From Closterium sp. Naga37s-1 (Eukaryota; Streptophyta; Zygnematophyceae; Desmidiales; Closteriaceae): a DNA stretch of 64,000 nt. The notes beneath the pieces are model-generated. The model made no database searches, was not told the origin of the DNA, and saw only the letters and a list, made by a program, of their open reading frames with translations. Location of the stretch: positions 511,501-575,500 of the forward strand of contig CANJKZ010000768.1 in NCBI GenBank assembly GCA_947471745.1. The letters are read 5' to 3'. This document shows, piece by piece, positions 1-10,335 of this stretch. The position numbers and the translations under genes were made by a program. The number at the start of each line of letters is the position of its first letter. The first letter of the stretch is position 1.

Positions 1-175
1 AAAGCCCGTTTGAAGGCAAAGCCCGTTTGAAGGCAAAGACCGTTTGAAGGCAAAGCCCGTTTGAAGGCAAAGCCCGTTTGAAGGCAAAGCCCGTTTGAAG
101 GCAAAGCCCGTTTGAAGGCAAAGACCGTTTGAAGGCAAAGCCCGTTTGAAGGCAAAGCCCGTTTGAAGGCAAAGA
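1..175. repeat. 17-bp minisatellite in an EGY3 intron
   Basis: About ten head-to-tail copies of a 17-bp unit (AAAGCCCGTTTGAAGGC, with C/A variants at the sixth base). It ends just before the splice donor of the exon at 182-409, so it lies in an intron of the minus-strand EGY3-like gene. It continues past the left edge. Confidence 0.95.
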
Positions 176-181
176 ACGCAC

Positions 182-3100
182 CTCTCCCACACCGATGACT
201 GTGGCAAGGCCGAGGGTTAAAGGGAGGGCGTGGTGAGCTGACTCCCCAAGCCCAACTTTATAGGGGTCGAGATTGACACCAGAGACAGTGGCAGTGGTGG
301 CGAGGCAGCCCAGGAGCGAGAGCAGCATGAGCGGCCAGCGGGAGAGACCGGTGAGAGTGGTGAGCGTGAGACGGCGATCGATGGATGATACTGGTTGCAC
401 TATGCACACCTGATGGGTGGTTGGGGGCAAGGGAATGAGGGACAGCGGGAGAGGAGAAGGGAGGGGCATGAGAGGCCAGCGGGAGAGGGGGGCATGGGAT
501 GAAGAGGGAAAAAGGGAGCAGTGATGGCGAGGCAGCCCAGGAGGGAGAGCAGCATGAGCGGCCGGTGAGAGTGGTGAGGGCGCGACGGCGATCGATGGAT
601 GATACTAGTTGCACTATGCACACCTGAGAAATGGGCCAATGGGGAAAGAGGAAAGCGGGGAAAGGGGAAGCAGAGAAGGGTGCAAGTGGGGAATATAAGG
701 GAGAAGAGGACGGAGAGTAACAGCAGGGGCCAGCAGGAGAGGCCGGTGAGACTGGTTGAGGGCGAGACGGCGATTGATGGAGGATACTTGTTGCACTATG
801 CACACCTGATGGGGATGGTTTGGGAATGCGGGAGCGGAAATGGAAGACGAAGGATGCCCATAGGGAGAGAGTGATAAAGTGGGTGAAGGATAGGCGGCGA
901 GTGATGGATTTGAGAGGGCGGTGAGATCGGTGAGGAGAGAACGCATGGCAGGACTTCAACTCCTGGACCCACTATGCACCCCTAATGGGGATCGGGATGA
1001 GGGCCGGGGGGGGGAAGTGGAAGACGAAGGGTGGCCAGAGGGAGATAGTGGTAAAGTCGGTGAAGGATCAGCGGCAAGTGATGAATTCGAGGGTGTCCTG
1101 AGGGTGAACCGAGAGTGAACGGAGTGTGACCACGAGTGATAAATCTGAAAGAGACCCGAGACAGACTTGAGAATGATCCAAGTGCAACCCGAGTGTGACC
1201 CGGGTGTGACCCGGGTGTGACCAGAGTGTGACCCGAGTGTGACCAGAGTGTGACCCGAGTGTGACCAGAGTGTGACCCGAGTGTGACCCGAGTGTGACCA
1301 GAGTGTGACCAGAGTGTGACCCAAGAGTGATGGCACCCAGAAGCCGCACCCAGAATCGCCTCCAACCTCTCCCCTCAACAGCCTCTCCTCACCCGTGACC
1401 CACTAGTGACCCACAAACAGCACACTGCCCCACACCCACAACAAAATACACCTCCTTTCCCTCCGCTCGTCTTTCAGGAAGAACACAGCCACGGGGCGAC
1501 TAGCACCCTCGGCCAGCTAGGTTGCCCCCCACCCAGCACCACAACAATCAACTGACGGACTCGCCTCCTTGCTCGCACCACGCACCGCGTTTTTTAGAGT
1601 TCTCAGAAAAACCTTGCTCGCACCACACACCTCCTTCTCTCGCCGCTCATCCTTGAGAAAGAAAACAGCCACAGGGCAACCAGCACCCTCGGCCAGCTTT
1701 GTCTCCAGCCTCTCCCCTCTCACCTGACCTGCTGGTGCCGAGTATGCAGCCCACGCCCCTTTCACTACAAGCAAGCACACACCTCCTTCTCTCGCCGCTC
1801 GTCTTTCAGGAAGAAAACCGCCACAGGGCAACCAGCACCCTCGGCCAGCTTTGTCTCCAGCCTCTCCCGCGCGTCCGCCACGTCAGCAGCCCGCAGGTTC
1901 CCAGTGAACAGTGCGCCTGAGCCGTAGGGACGGGAGTCTGTGGGCCAGAAATCCGTGTAGGAGAAGCAGGTGCGGAGCTGAGAGGGTGAGGGAGAGAGGG
2001 GCGGGGGGAGAGGTAAGAAATGGGAAGAAAGGGGAAGGGAACGAAGATTGCCTGTGAACAGCGCACCCGAGCCATAGGGACGGGAGTCTGTGGGCCAGAA
2101 ATCCGTGTAGGAGAAGCAGGTGCGGAGCTGAGGTGGGTGAGGGTGGGATGGGGGGGTGGGGGTTGGGAGAGGTAAGAAAGAGGTGAGAAGGTATGGGAAG
2201 GTATGGGAAGGAGAGGAGATAGGGGCCGTGAACAATGCGCCTGGACCGTAGGGTAGGGAGCCAGTGGGCCAGAAGTTCGTGCAGGAGAAAGAGGTGCGGA
2301 GCTATTGGTGAGAAGGGGAGAGGCGAAGAAAAATCAAGAGGGAATGGGGAGGGAAGGGGTGCAGAAAAGGACCATCATTGTGATCTGCCGTGTTCGCCCT
2401 CTGGGAAAACAAGTTGCAATCTTCCGTCGCTTGTGTGAAGATCAATGCCGACAATGAAAATCATCGTCAAAGGTACCCATGCGAGCGACTGAAGGTTGCA
2501 CGTTTTTCCCCAGGGGAGGAACACGGCAGACCACGCTGATGGTCCTCTTCTGCAACTGCACACAAAAAGCAGGAGTTTCATTGAGATGGGCACACAGGAA
2601 TGACGGTCACATAGCATCGCTCGCAGACGTACTTACTCTCATTAATGCTCCCTCAAGTGACTTTCACAGACATACCCATCTCTCATCGATTTCCACACAT
2701 ACCCATCTCTCACCGGCGCTCAATCACCTGGGTGGTATCTATCCAGCTTGTCAACTGCTCCCTTCCTGCCCCGTCACCCGCGAGTGACTCGGGTGATTCC
2801 TCATTGCTCATCTCCCCCTCCCGGCAACGAGTCTCACCTTTGCGATATCCAGCTTGTCAACCACACCCTTCCCACCATCGCCAATGGCAAATACCCTCCA
2901 CCAGCCCCCTCAGTAAACGCCCCCCCACCCCACTTCCTTCACTGCCCCTTCATCATTCCCTTGAGTAACACTCCCACGCATACCCACCCCTCACCGGCTC
3001 TCACCTTGGCGATATCCAGCTTGTCAGCTGCCCCCTTCCCACCGTCGGTAGCGCCCCATCAGCAGACCTCCTTCCTTCAACCTCACGTGACTGACACGCA

Positions 3101-4051
3101 TACCCATCCCATAGCCGCCCCCCTCACCGATTCTCACCGGCTCTCACCTTGGCAATTTCCAGCTTGTCAACTGCCGCCTTCCAGCATCGGTAGCACCAAA
3201 CCCGTCCTCTATGTCCTCCGCCAGCCCCATCAGGAGCACCCTTCAGACCCCCATCACCACCCCTTCATAGCCCATCACCACCCCTTCAGAACCCCATCAC
3301 CACCCCTTCATGTCATAGCCTCTTTCACCCGCCTCACCAGTCCCTTGAAACATCTCAACCCAATAGCAACCCCTCACCGGCTCTCACGCACATATCCACC
3401 CCTCACCCGCTCTCACACACATACCCACCCCTCACCCGCTCTCACCTTGCTGATATCCAGCTTGTCAACCTCGCCTCGCCCCTCGCTGGTAGCGCCAAAC
3501 GCGTCCTCGATGGCCTCCGCCAGTCCCATCAGCAGTCCCCCCTTCACCGCCCCCTCGCCCTCCTTCCCGCTCTCCCCGCTGCCACCACTGGCGCCGCCAG
3601 CACCGCTTGCGGTGGTTGGCGGCGTCCGCGCTCGTCTCGCCGCCTGCCGCAGCGCTTGCTGCCTCCGCCGCTCCTTCTCCCGCTCCTTCTCTTCATCAAT
3701 ATCCTTATTTTTCTCTGGTTGTGCCTGCACAGGAATGCTGCTCTCGCCAGCCACGCCAGATTTTTCGGATTTCACCGAATTTACAGCTTCACTATCGGCT
3801 TGCGAGCCGCCATTAGCAGTTGAAGACCCATCTTCCGCCCTCGATCGCACGATCCGCCTGCTAAATCTGCGGTTCCGAGTTTCCAGTCGCTCTCCTATAA
3901 CTGATGCCGGGTTCCGTATCCTCAGATTCGATTTTCGTAATAGAATGGCGGACGATTTCGGTGAGGACTGAGAGGCATTTCCGTTCGGTACGCTGCCCGT
4001 GACGTACCGCATAGGTAGGGATGCTGCCAGTCTAGCCATAGCCGCGGTCAT
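182..4051 (-). CDS. EGY3: EGY3-like chloroplast site-2-protease homologue, partial (5' exons)
   Basis: Three exons are recognisable on the minus strand. Exon 1 (4051-3446, 202 codons) starts at an ATG and has a Ser/Arg-rich N-terminus that looks like a transit peptide. It continues with a charged KNKDIDEEKEREKER stretch and ends at DKLDISK before a GTGAGAG donor. A second exon (1977-1783, 65 codons) begins LRTCFSYTDFW, contains SGALFTGNLR and ends KE. A third (409-182, 76 codons) begins VCIVQPVSSID, has a hydrophobic segment MLLSLLGCLATTATVSG and ends VIGVGE. TDFW, FTGNLR and VCxVQPxSxID are typical of EGY3, a plastid membrane member of the EGY/S2P family. Where EGY1/EGY2 carry HExxH this protein reads GVGE, so it should be proteolytically inactive, as EGY3 is. 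The rest of the gene lies left of the window. An exon between 3446 and 1977 may have been missed. The introns are full of decayed exon copies. Confidence 0.75.
410..985 (-). repeat. Decayed tandem copies of the EGY3 VCIVQP exon
   Basis: Copies of the start of the 182-409 exon recur at about 520-624, 690-810 and 940-985, roughly 190 bp apart. The first two keep the polypyrimidine-CAG-GTGTGCATAGTGCAA acceptor region and read VCIVQ(L/Q)VSSI(D/N)RR. They then lose frame through a 13-bp deletion (first copy) or a 1-bp insertion (second). The fourth copy is barely recognisable. These are intronic relics of exon duplication. Confidence 0.75.
1187..1325. repeat. 10-bp minisatellite (GAGTGTGACC)
   Basis: About thirteen tandem units of GAGTGTGACC with short variable spacers. 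All reading frames stay open through it, which explains the overlapping SHSGHTRVT-type ORFs on the minus strand. Intronic in the EGY3-like gene. Confidence 0.85.
1440..1710 (-). repeat. Decayed tandem copies of the 3' half of the EGY3 LRTCF exon
   Basis: Two copies (about 1465-1522 and 1640-1707) of the segment encoding LAEGAGCPVAVFFLKDERREKE that is intact in the exon at 1783-1977. Between them lies a degenerate palindrome at 1590-1611, flanked on both sides by CCTTGCTCGCACCAC. Confidence 0.75.
2030..2310 (-). repeat. Two further copies of the 5' half of the EGY3 LRTCF exon
   Basis: The stretch at 2040-2131 is almost identical to the exon start at 1900-1977 and again encodes LRTCFSYTDFWPTDSRPYGS. 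A third, more diverged copy at 2231-2305 encodes LRTSFSCTNFWPTG. The upstream acceptor region is duplicated too, so the unit was exon plus flanking intron. Confidence 0.8.
2369..2545. repeat. Imperfect inverted repeat, 62-bp arms
   Basis: Arms at 2369-2431 and 2484-2545 are reverse complements at roughly four positions in five, separated by about 52 bp. Unlike the other repeats in this intron they are in opposite orientation. Able to form a long hairpin. Confidence 0.75.
2690..3200 (-). repeat. Tandem copies of the 3' end of EGY3 exon 1
   Basis: The stretch around the exon 1 donor (ATATCCAGCTTGTCAAC on the plus strand, encoding VDKLDIxK) recurs near 2740, 2850, 3015 and 3160, each with the TACCCA(C/T)CCCTCACCGGCTCTCACCTT donor-side flank. 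These copies lie downstream of the real donor at 3446. Confidence 0.75.
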
Positions 4052-5236
4052 GATCAATAGAAAGTCTACTGATCCGCGAACAGGATGGAAAAGGAATTCA
4101 AATTGGGCCCGGGAAACAGGAAGAAGAAAACGTATTACTTCGTGATTGGGGCTAATAAAAGTGACCGAATCCGCTCCTACGAGAGACGGGACACACCATA
4201 TAACTCCTATCGTTCGTTACGAGGAGTGGAGGCACGAGCATCAGGCAATCGCGAGCGGCTAACCTAGGACTCGGGAAAATCCGCCATGGCTCCAAGCGCA
4301 AAGCATTTACAACAGCTGCAAATGCGCCCCGAGCTCATCAGACTTCTCGAATTTCGAGGCTTTTCACCGAACCGAATCTACGTCTGTAATTGGTTAGTCT
4401 GCGTGGCAAGAAGAGCTAGACTCTTCCGAACCTAGAACACGACAGGCCAGAGGTTCCCCGAGGCTCTATCTGGAGACTGGAGCGACGAATCCTGGCGCGG
4501 GATGATGGATGGCAGGCTATACGCGATTCGTCGGATGGGTTCGGCTTCGCCAAGGCCAATACCCAGGGACGCAGCAGATTGGCTGCACCACGCCACGTCA
4601 AGGCTCTATGGGTGAATCCGAAATCTGGCGGCCAACATGGATTCGAATGTGGACATTGTCCAAGAGCTGACGCAGGAATTCGTTCGATATCGTTCATTGA
4701 CCTCATATATATAAGCTCACAAAGGGATAGAATGTCTTTCACCGAACTCTGGTTTGTACATTCCCTGCAATTCATGAGCTGGGGCCTGTGGAAGAGGGAA
4801 AGGTGGGAAAGGGTGTTTACACAGATGCTTCTGATACTGTCGAAAAGTTCTGCGCACGATCCTGCAATAGAATCTGGCCATGACGTTACAGACCCTGATG
4901 TACTGCGATTTTTTATGTGATGGTTCAGCCTGAATGCGCATAAGTGATTGGCATTTGCCATACAAAGTGTATTGACGAAACTGTTAGATAGCGTACAGCG
5001 TGTGTGAACATTTTGTGTAGCAACTGCACTGCAGGATGATGACTGTACAATATGTGACTGGCAATGCTGCAGAGTGTAACCTGACCTGTATCTCAAGTGA
5101 CGTATTCTGCACCACAACTGAAAGCTTCACTTGGCACTGCATGATGCCACTAGACTAGAGGTGAAACAGAGCGGAAAGCTAAAACTTGATCCATAAACAT
5201 TGCCTCCGAAAGTGATCTAGGATGATCTTTCTCTGA
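4052..5236. other. Intergenic region with no gene recognised
   Basis: Region between the EGY3-like start and the end of the cupredoxin-like gene. A run CATATATATAAG near 4706 could be a TATA-like element but is not tied to a start. Open frames here lack recognisable domains. Confidence 0.5.
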
Positions 5237-8200
5237 TCATCCAAGGTTGTGGACCACGACTGACAGCTTCACCTTGTAGTAGCGGCACTGCAGGATGCCA
5301 CTCGAGGCGAAATAGAGCGGAAAAGTCTCCCAGATGGCAGTCACCTTGTACCTGGCAGCCACAGGGAGAGTGAGGGGCGGCATTCACAACAGTGAGATTA
5401 AGGCGAAATAGAGAGGATAGAACTTCCAGATGGCAGTCACCTTGTACCTGCCAGCCACAGGGAGATGGCGAGGGATGGAATTTACAACAGTGAGATTCTG
5501 ATAGTGCTTTGCAACGCCTCAAAACGAGGATGCCACTTGAGGCAAAATAGAGCAGATAAAACTCCCAGATGACAGCCACCTTGTACCTGCCAGCCACAGC
5601 GAGATGATGAGGGACGGCATATAGTGGGACTTTGATTGACATGGTTGGCAGAAACTAAGATTGCTGGTGATAGCGATAAAAGGCAACGGTGGTGCAGAAG
5701 CTAGGGCAGGGCTGATGGGTTGAAGTGGCAAGCAAGTCGCAGGAAGGGTGCCAAGCCACAACCAGCAATCGGCTAGTTGATCTAAAATCAGAGAGGCCTC
5801 GCAGGAAGGTGCACCTCTAAAATGACCTCAATACAAGCCACAGTCAGCTAGTTGCTTGTGGTTCGCTGCAATAATGGAATCTGCAGGGGGCTTATGATTT
5901 CAGGAGGTGCCGAACTGTTGCTTGCAATCAAAAAGAATTAAACATGAAAAAAAAAAAACGTTTAAAAACATGGATATTGGCACAGATTCATTATTCATTC
6001 ATTCTGAAACTATACTGCCCAGAATCTTTTCGTGCTGCCGTGGGTTTGCCCAAACTACCCCATTATTTTCGCGTGCTGCCCCAACTCACGTGTACTGCCC
6101 GCCAACACCAAGCGGTCGGAGGCGCTTTGCCCGAGTGAAGTCACAATTCTTGAACGCTTTCTCATCGTCCATTACCCACAGATCATGCCATGCCAGGTCC
6201 GTCCACTTGAACACTGCGAGCAGTGTGAATAGAAACAATGATCATTCCACATGAGCACATTCTCATCGTCCATGATCCACAGATCATGCCATGCCAGGTC
6301 CGTCCACTTGAACACTGCGGGGTTGAGATGGTTGAACAGAGGATATCAGGCATGTCACATGTGCAGTGATGAGCACAGAACAATCCACCTTGAACATCTC
6401 CTCATCTCATCGTCCATGATCCACAGATCATGCCACGCCAGGTCCGTCCACTTGAACACTGAGGGATGGGCACGGGGACAAGACACATAGTACAGTTGAT
6501 GGTAATTGGATAATAATTCACTGCATCATGCCACATGCGCTATGGCTCTATTGCTGATGATGCACGGTGATGGCTAATAATGATATTGCTTGGTAATGGT
6601 TCATGGGTCATGATAAGAATGGGAAAGGAAAAGAAGAAAAAACAGATACTCGTATAATTCACTCAAGGATAAATCTGAGAAAGGCATGGGTGGAGAGGCA
6701 TGCATAGTCATACTACATGGGACAATGCAACTCATTGTTACTCCACTTTCACGCAGAAAGATACGAAGTGGTGTGAGTTGAGTTGGAGAGGTGTGATATG
6801 GAGAGTCGAGTGGTATGGTACAGATCCGAATTTGGAGAACCCACAGATTGTATCGGCACGATTGATCAAATTTTTAGACGTCTCAAGAGGTGTGATATGG
6901 AGAGTCAAGTGGTATGGTACAGATCCGGGTTTGGAGGACCTACCGATTGTATCGCCACGAGTGACCAGATCCAGAGGCCGCACCCCTCTCGTCCTGACAA
7001 GATCCCAAGGGATCGTGTAGGTGGCGGCCTGGTGGTTGGAAAACAGAGAGCCAGGGAAAACAGAGAGCCAGGGAAAACAGAGAGCCAGGGAAAACAGAGA
7101 GCCAGGGAAAACAGAGAGCCAGGGAAAACAGAGAGCCAGGGAAAACAGAGAGCCAGGGAAAACAGAGAGCCAGAGAAAACAGAGAGCCAGGGAAAACATA
7201 GTTCAGAGCCAAGGGAAGGGTGGTGGTACCCTTGGCATCCTTGCTTGCTACCCACTATGCAATGGCTTACGAGGCAGCCTGGTGGGTGGAGGGTAGAATT
7301 CTTCCGACCCATCAAGGTGTTTCAAAGGATAAGAAGGATTTCCAAGGGTTGGTGAACAGGGCGACCTAATGTGTGGAAGTAACAGTTAGAATCAAACGAA
7401 GATGACTGACGACTGCAGATAATGCTTAGACCAAACGCATAGTGACAGCACTTGATGTTTTGAGTTTAAAGAGTATCAATCAACAGTTGGTGTTCTGCAC
7501 TCTGGAACCCCATACGCCACCAAATGAACAAATATGTCAAAGTGAATTAATGTGAAAGCACGAAGACGCGAGATGTATCAGCAACGGCGACTGTTTAGGG
7601 ACTGGAAAACGAAAGTGACGATAGGGTTACCAGCAGAAGAGGCCAGATTTCGCGACTCACCTGTGCTTGCTGCAGACAGGCAGCAGCGCATGGAGGGAAA
7701 AGAAGGGGGGGAGGGGGGCGGGGGGGGTTTGGGGGGGCGCAGAAAAGGGCGGGGAAGGGCGGAGAAGGGCGGGGAAGGGTAGGGAACGGCGGAGAAGGGC
7801 GGGGAAGGGTAGGGAAGGGCGGAGAAGGGAAGGAAGGTCGAGGCGAATCACCTGTGCTTGCTGCAGCCAGGCAGCTGCGCATGGAGGGGAAGGTGATCGG
7901 GGAGGAGGACGCATAGGGAAGGGAGGGGAAGCGGGGAAGCGGGGAAGCGGGGAAGGGGAGAAGGGCGGGGCGGCTCACCTGGGTTTGCTGCAGCCAGGCA
8001 GCTGCGCATGGAGGGGAAGGGAAGGGGAAGACGCGCGGGGAAAGGCGGGGAAGGGCGGGGACGGATGGGAAGGATGGGAAATATGGTGAATAGGATCAGC
8101 AGGGAGCGGAGGAAGCGAGGAAGGGAGGAAAGGAGGGAGGGAGGGAGGGATGGAGGGAGGGTGGGAGGGAGGGAGGGAGGGAGGGAGGGAGGGAGGGAGG

Positions 8201-8638
8201 GAGGGAGGGAGGGAGGGAGGGAGGGAGGGAGGGAGGGAGGGAGGGAGGGAGGGAGGGAGGGAGGGGGGGGCAGGGAAGGATGGGACGATCAGGAAAGGTA
8301 TTGGTGAGTACGCGAAAGGAGGGACGGGGAGGGAACGAGGAGACGAAGAGAGGAGGGGAGGTGAGAGTTTAGCATAAGCGTGAGAGTTTGTAATAAGCGT
8401 GAGAGTTTGGAATAAGCGCGTGACTGTGAAGCTGATTGCGCCGATTAACTAGCTGTCTGGTAAGAAACGAAATCCCGCGTCCAATCTTCTTTCTTCCGAA
8501 CAACTAAAGGAGGAAAACACTATTCGAGTCCGGAAGGAACAGTGGAAGCAAAAAGAGCACCATGCCGGGTGGCTTACCCGTCAGGAGGAGCGAGGTGCTG
8601 ACGAGCAAAACGAATCCTGCGCAGACTGATCGAGCCAT
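5237..8638 (-). CDS. Secreted cupredoxin (phytocyanin-like) protein, exon-split
   Basis: Exon 1 (8638-8578) encodes a classic secretory signal peptide, MARSVCAGFVLLVSTSLLLT, followed by a GTAAGCC donor. A 23-nt microexon candidate occurs three times (see 7661-8001). The exon at 6213-6090 has an AG acceptor and a GTGAGTTGG donor. It encodes FKWTDLAWHDLWVMDDE followed by AFKNCDF, which matches the phytocyanin signature of Trp, His and Cys around the first copper-site strand. The last exon reads PLYFASSGILQCRYYKVKLS, then VVVHNLG and stop (TGA at 5239), resembling the FxxS..HC..G.KL.V.V end of cupredoxins. The usual Cys/His copper ligands are not obvious there, so it may not bind type 1 copper. 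Exon joins between 8578 and 6213 are unresolved. A truncated second copy of the 5' part lies at 36.3-37.3 kb. Confidence 0.45.
5330..5625 (-). repeat. Two extra copies of the cupredoxin last-exon region
   Basis: A unit of about 130 bp including CTGTGGCTGGCAGGTACAAGGTG and the YFAS-encoding stretch is present three times (5270-5360, 5400-5470 and 5530-5620). The copy at 5237-5350 is the only one continuing into the KVKLSVVV C-terminus. Exon plus flanking intron has been tandemly duplicated. Confidence 0.75.
6250..6465 (-). repeat. Two extra partial copies of the FKWTDLAWHDLW exon
   Basis: Copies at about 6258-6320 and 6405-6462 encode VFKWTDLAWHDLWIMDDE as does the exon at 6090-6213, but stop before the AFKNCDF part and have no donor. 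They lie upstream (5') of the complete exon. Confidence 0.8.
6783..6970. repeat. Tandem duplication (about 88 bp) with a palindrome at its junction
   Basis: Copies at 6783-6870 and 6886-6970 share GTGTGATATGGAGAGTC, GTGGTATGGTACAGATCC and GATTGTATCG. Exactly between them is TTTTTAGACGTCTCAAGA (6871-6888), a member of the dispersed palindrome family. Confidence 0.85.
7037..7200. repeat. 17-bp minisatellite (AGAGCCAGGGAAAACAG)
   Basis: Nine to ten near-perfect head-to-tail copies with no spacer. The ORFs in all frames here are a by-product. Confidence 0.95.
7661..8001 (-). repeat. Three copies of a 23-nt microexon candidate of the cupredoxin-like gene
   Basis: Minus-strand copies at 7683-7661, 7874-7852 and 8001-7979 read CTGCCTG(T/G)CTGCAGCA followed by A(G/A)C(A/C)CAG and then GTGA. 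The outer two have good GTGAGTC/GTGAGCC donors; the middle one reads GTGATTC. Two copies have an AG acceptor (GCGCAG) and one reads GCGCTG. Each is embedded in purine-rich intron. A fourth copy exists on the plus strand at 37134-37156 in the inverted duplicate. Confidence 0.5.
8120..8268. repeat. (GGGA)n microsatellite
   Basis: About 35 uninterrupted GGGA/GGAG units. Low-complexity Gly/Arg/Glu ORFs over it are artefacts. Confidence 0.95.
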
Positions 8639-10335
8639 CAGCAGCACCAATTTCAGCTCGCACGAACGAGGAGCGAGGCGAGAGACGGTACTAATGCGCT
8701 TCACCTCACGTAAAACTGGTATCATGCAAGACTAGGAAGAATCAGAAGCACGAACGATCGAACGACTGCCTGTACAGCGCGAAAACGCCGCCACGCAGGA
8801 GCTGGTTACTATACTACTGCTCGGGAGAGAAAGACCGCTGCTGCTCTGCTGTCACGTTGAGCTTCAGGCTAACCACTGCTGGGAAGAACACAGATCGGTC
8901 TTTTAAATCGGTCATAAGATTGATATGGGTCACGGAACTGAGATCGGTCGCTTCCCTGCGCGCTCAGCTCGCCGTTCGATAGGCCGCGAGGAACCATACT
9001 CGCCGTCGTCATCATGGCGATCTACGTTGCGCAATCCACGCGCGACGACAGCACCGCTACTGTACTAGCAGAGTCACAGAAGACAGGAGAGAGCGAGTGG
9101 GACTCGCAACGAAAAAAGCGTCGCTCGACTTCAACACTAGCAACGTGACGGTAAAATTGCGTGCAGGGCAGGTTACAAACAAGCTCTGCGACTGCGAGAA
9201 TCAGGTGAGCCTCGCCTCCAAGGGTCTGCCGAAGCAACGCACACCGAGCCCTTACGAAGGTAGCATGGACCGGTAAGGAAAGGTAAGGTAAGGTAAGGTA
9301 GGGTAACGTAAGGTCTGTCAGTGGAATTCTCTTCTGAAAAGTCTGACGCAAGGCAAAGGGACCTCCCGCGCGCCCGCATGAGGGTTGTCTGAAGCACAGG
9401 TTAGGTCTTCACAAGGCTCTTCGACAGAAGACCGCCTTTCGTCGTCCGAGCAGAACAAGGTGGAAGGCATGTCGGAAAAAATAGACACATGAGCTGCATC
9501 GCGGCGGTTAAAGACGGAAATTGACCTCTGATATGAAACAAGCCGGAGCGTGAGTGTCGGCGCCGCTCAGCCGGAGCAGACCCCAGAGTGTGAATCGCAT
9601 CCTAACTCTCTCGCTATTGATGTCCGCATCGCTGTCACCGTCCGTGCTGCTGCTGCTGTCGCTAAGCTGAAGCGGCGAAAGAAGTACGAACACTGTCGGT
9701 GGTAGACATTCACGTCACTTTGTGCCACATCCATCCATGGCTGTTGCGTGCTTCCTTGCTTGGTTTCCTACTAGATCAGCCATCGACAATTCCGAGACAC
9801 GGTTTCGATATAGTCGTTTCTGGAGCGACTTCAAGTCAAAATTCGTTTAGGGAGATTCGGTACAAAGGCGAGTAACACAAACCCTTTCGAGGTTGCTGCA
9901 TTTCTGTGGCCCATCCGCGATTTACGCGTCCTGGTTCGCCACCCTAGAATTCCATCCTAGGGTTGACTCGAATTGAAACACATGGACATCGAGCCGCCCA
10001 AAAAAAAAAAAAATGGAATGCCGGTGCCTGCGAGTCGGTGTCACGCTGCAACCCATTTGGCTGTTCACGACATTTCAAGCAAGCAGATTCAGGAAACACA
10101 CTGTCGCTGGACATTTCGTTTTCCGTGGTTACTTTTGTCGTCACGCCATCATTCACGAAATGTGACTCGCAAACTTTCGCCCATGCATCCCAATCTTCAT
10201 ACGTATGGGAGGATTTGTTTTGCTTCCTTGTTCATTCGTTGTGAAGACTCACCGCCAGCATCAACCTAACAAGAGAGACAGTCACTCACGATCTTGCTCC
10301 CACCAGCTAGAGCAGCAGAGACAGAAAGCAAGAAA
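8639..10335. other. Divergent intergenic region between the cupredoxin-like and prenyltransferase genes
   Basis: No gene recognised. It should hold both divergent promoters. It contains a short (GGTAA)n run near 9275-9320 and a 13-A run at 10000. Parts align with 34.9-36.3 kb in the inverted duplicate. Confidence 0.5.

Noticed and set aside
4416..5117. 233-codon minus-strand ORF
   Set aside because: Begins at a TTG rather than an ATG, has no recognised domain, and is Cys/Ser/Arg-rich as expected by chance.
5270..5350. Starch-synthase-like reading of YKVKLSVVVHNLG (compare IHNLAHQG)
   Set aside because: The signal peptide and the FKWTDLAWHDLW...NCDF exon upstream fit a cupredoxin better, and HNLG is immediately followed by a stop.
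7037..7200. CRISPR-like array
   Set aside because: 17-bp units are directly abutting with no spacers, in a eukaryotic genome.
8008..8377. Gly/Arg/Glu-rich ORFs
   Set aside because: Produced by the (GGGA)n microsatellite and purine-rich intron.
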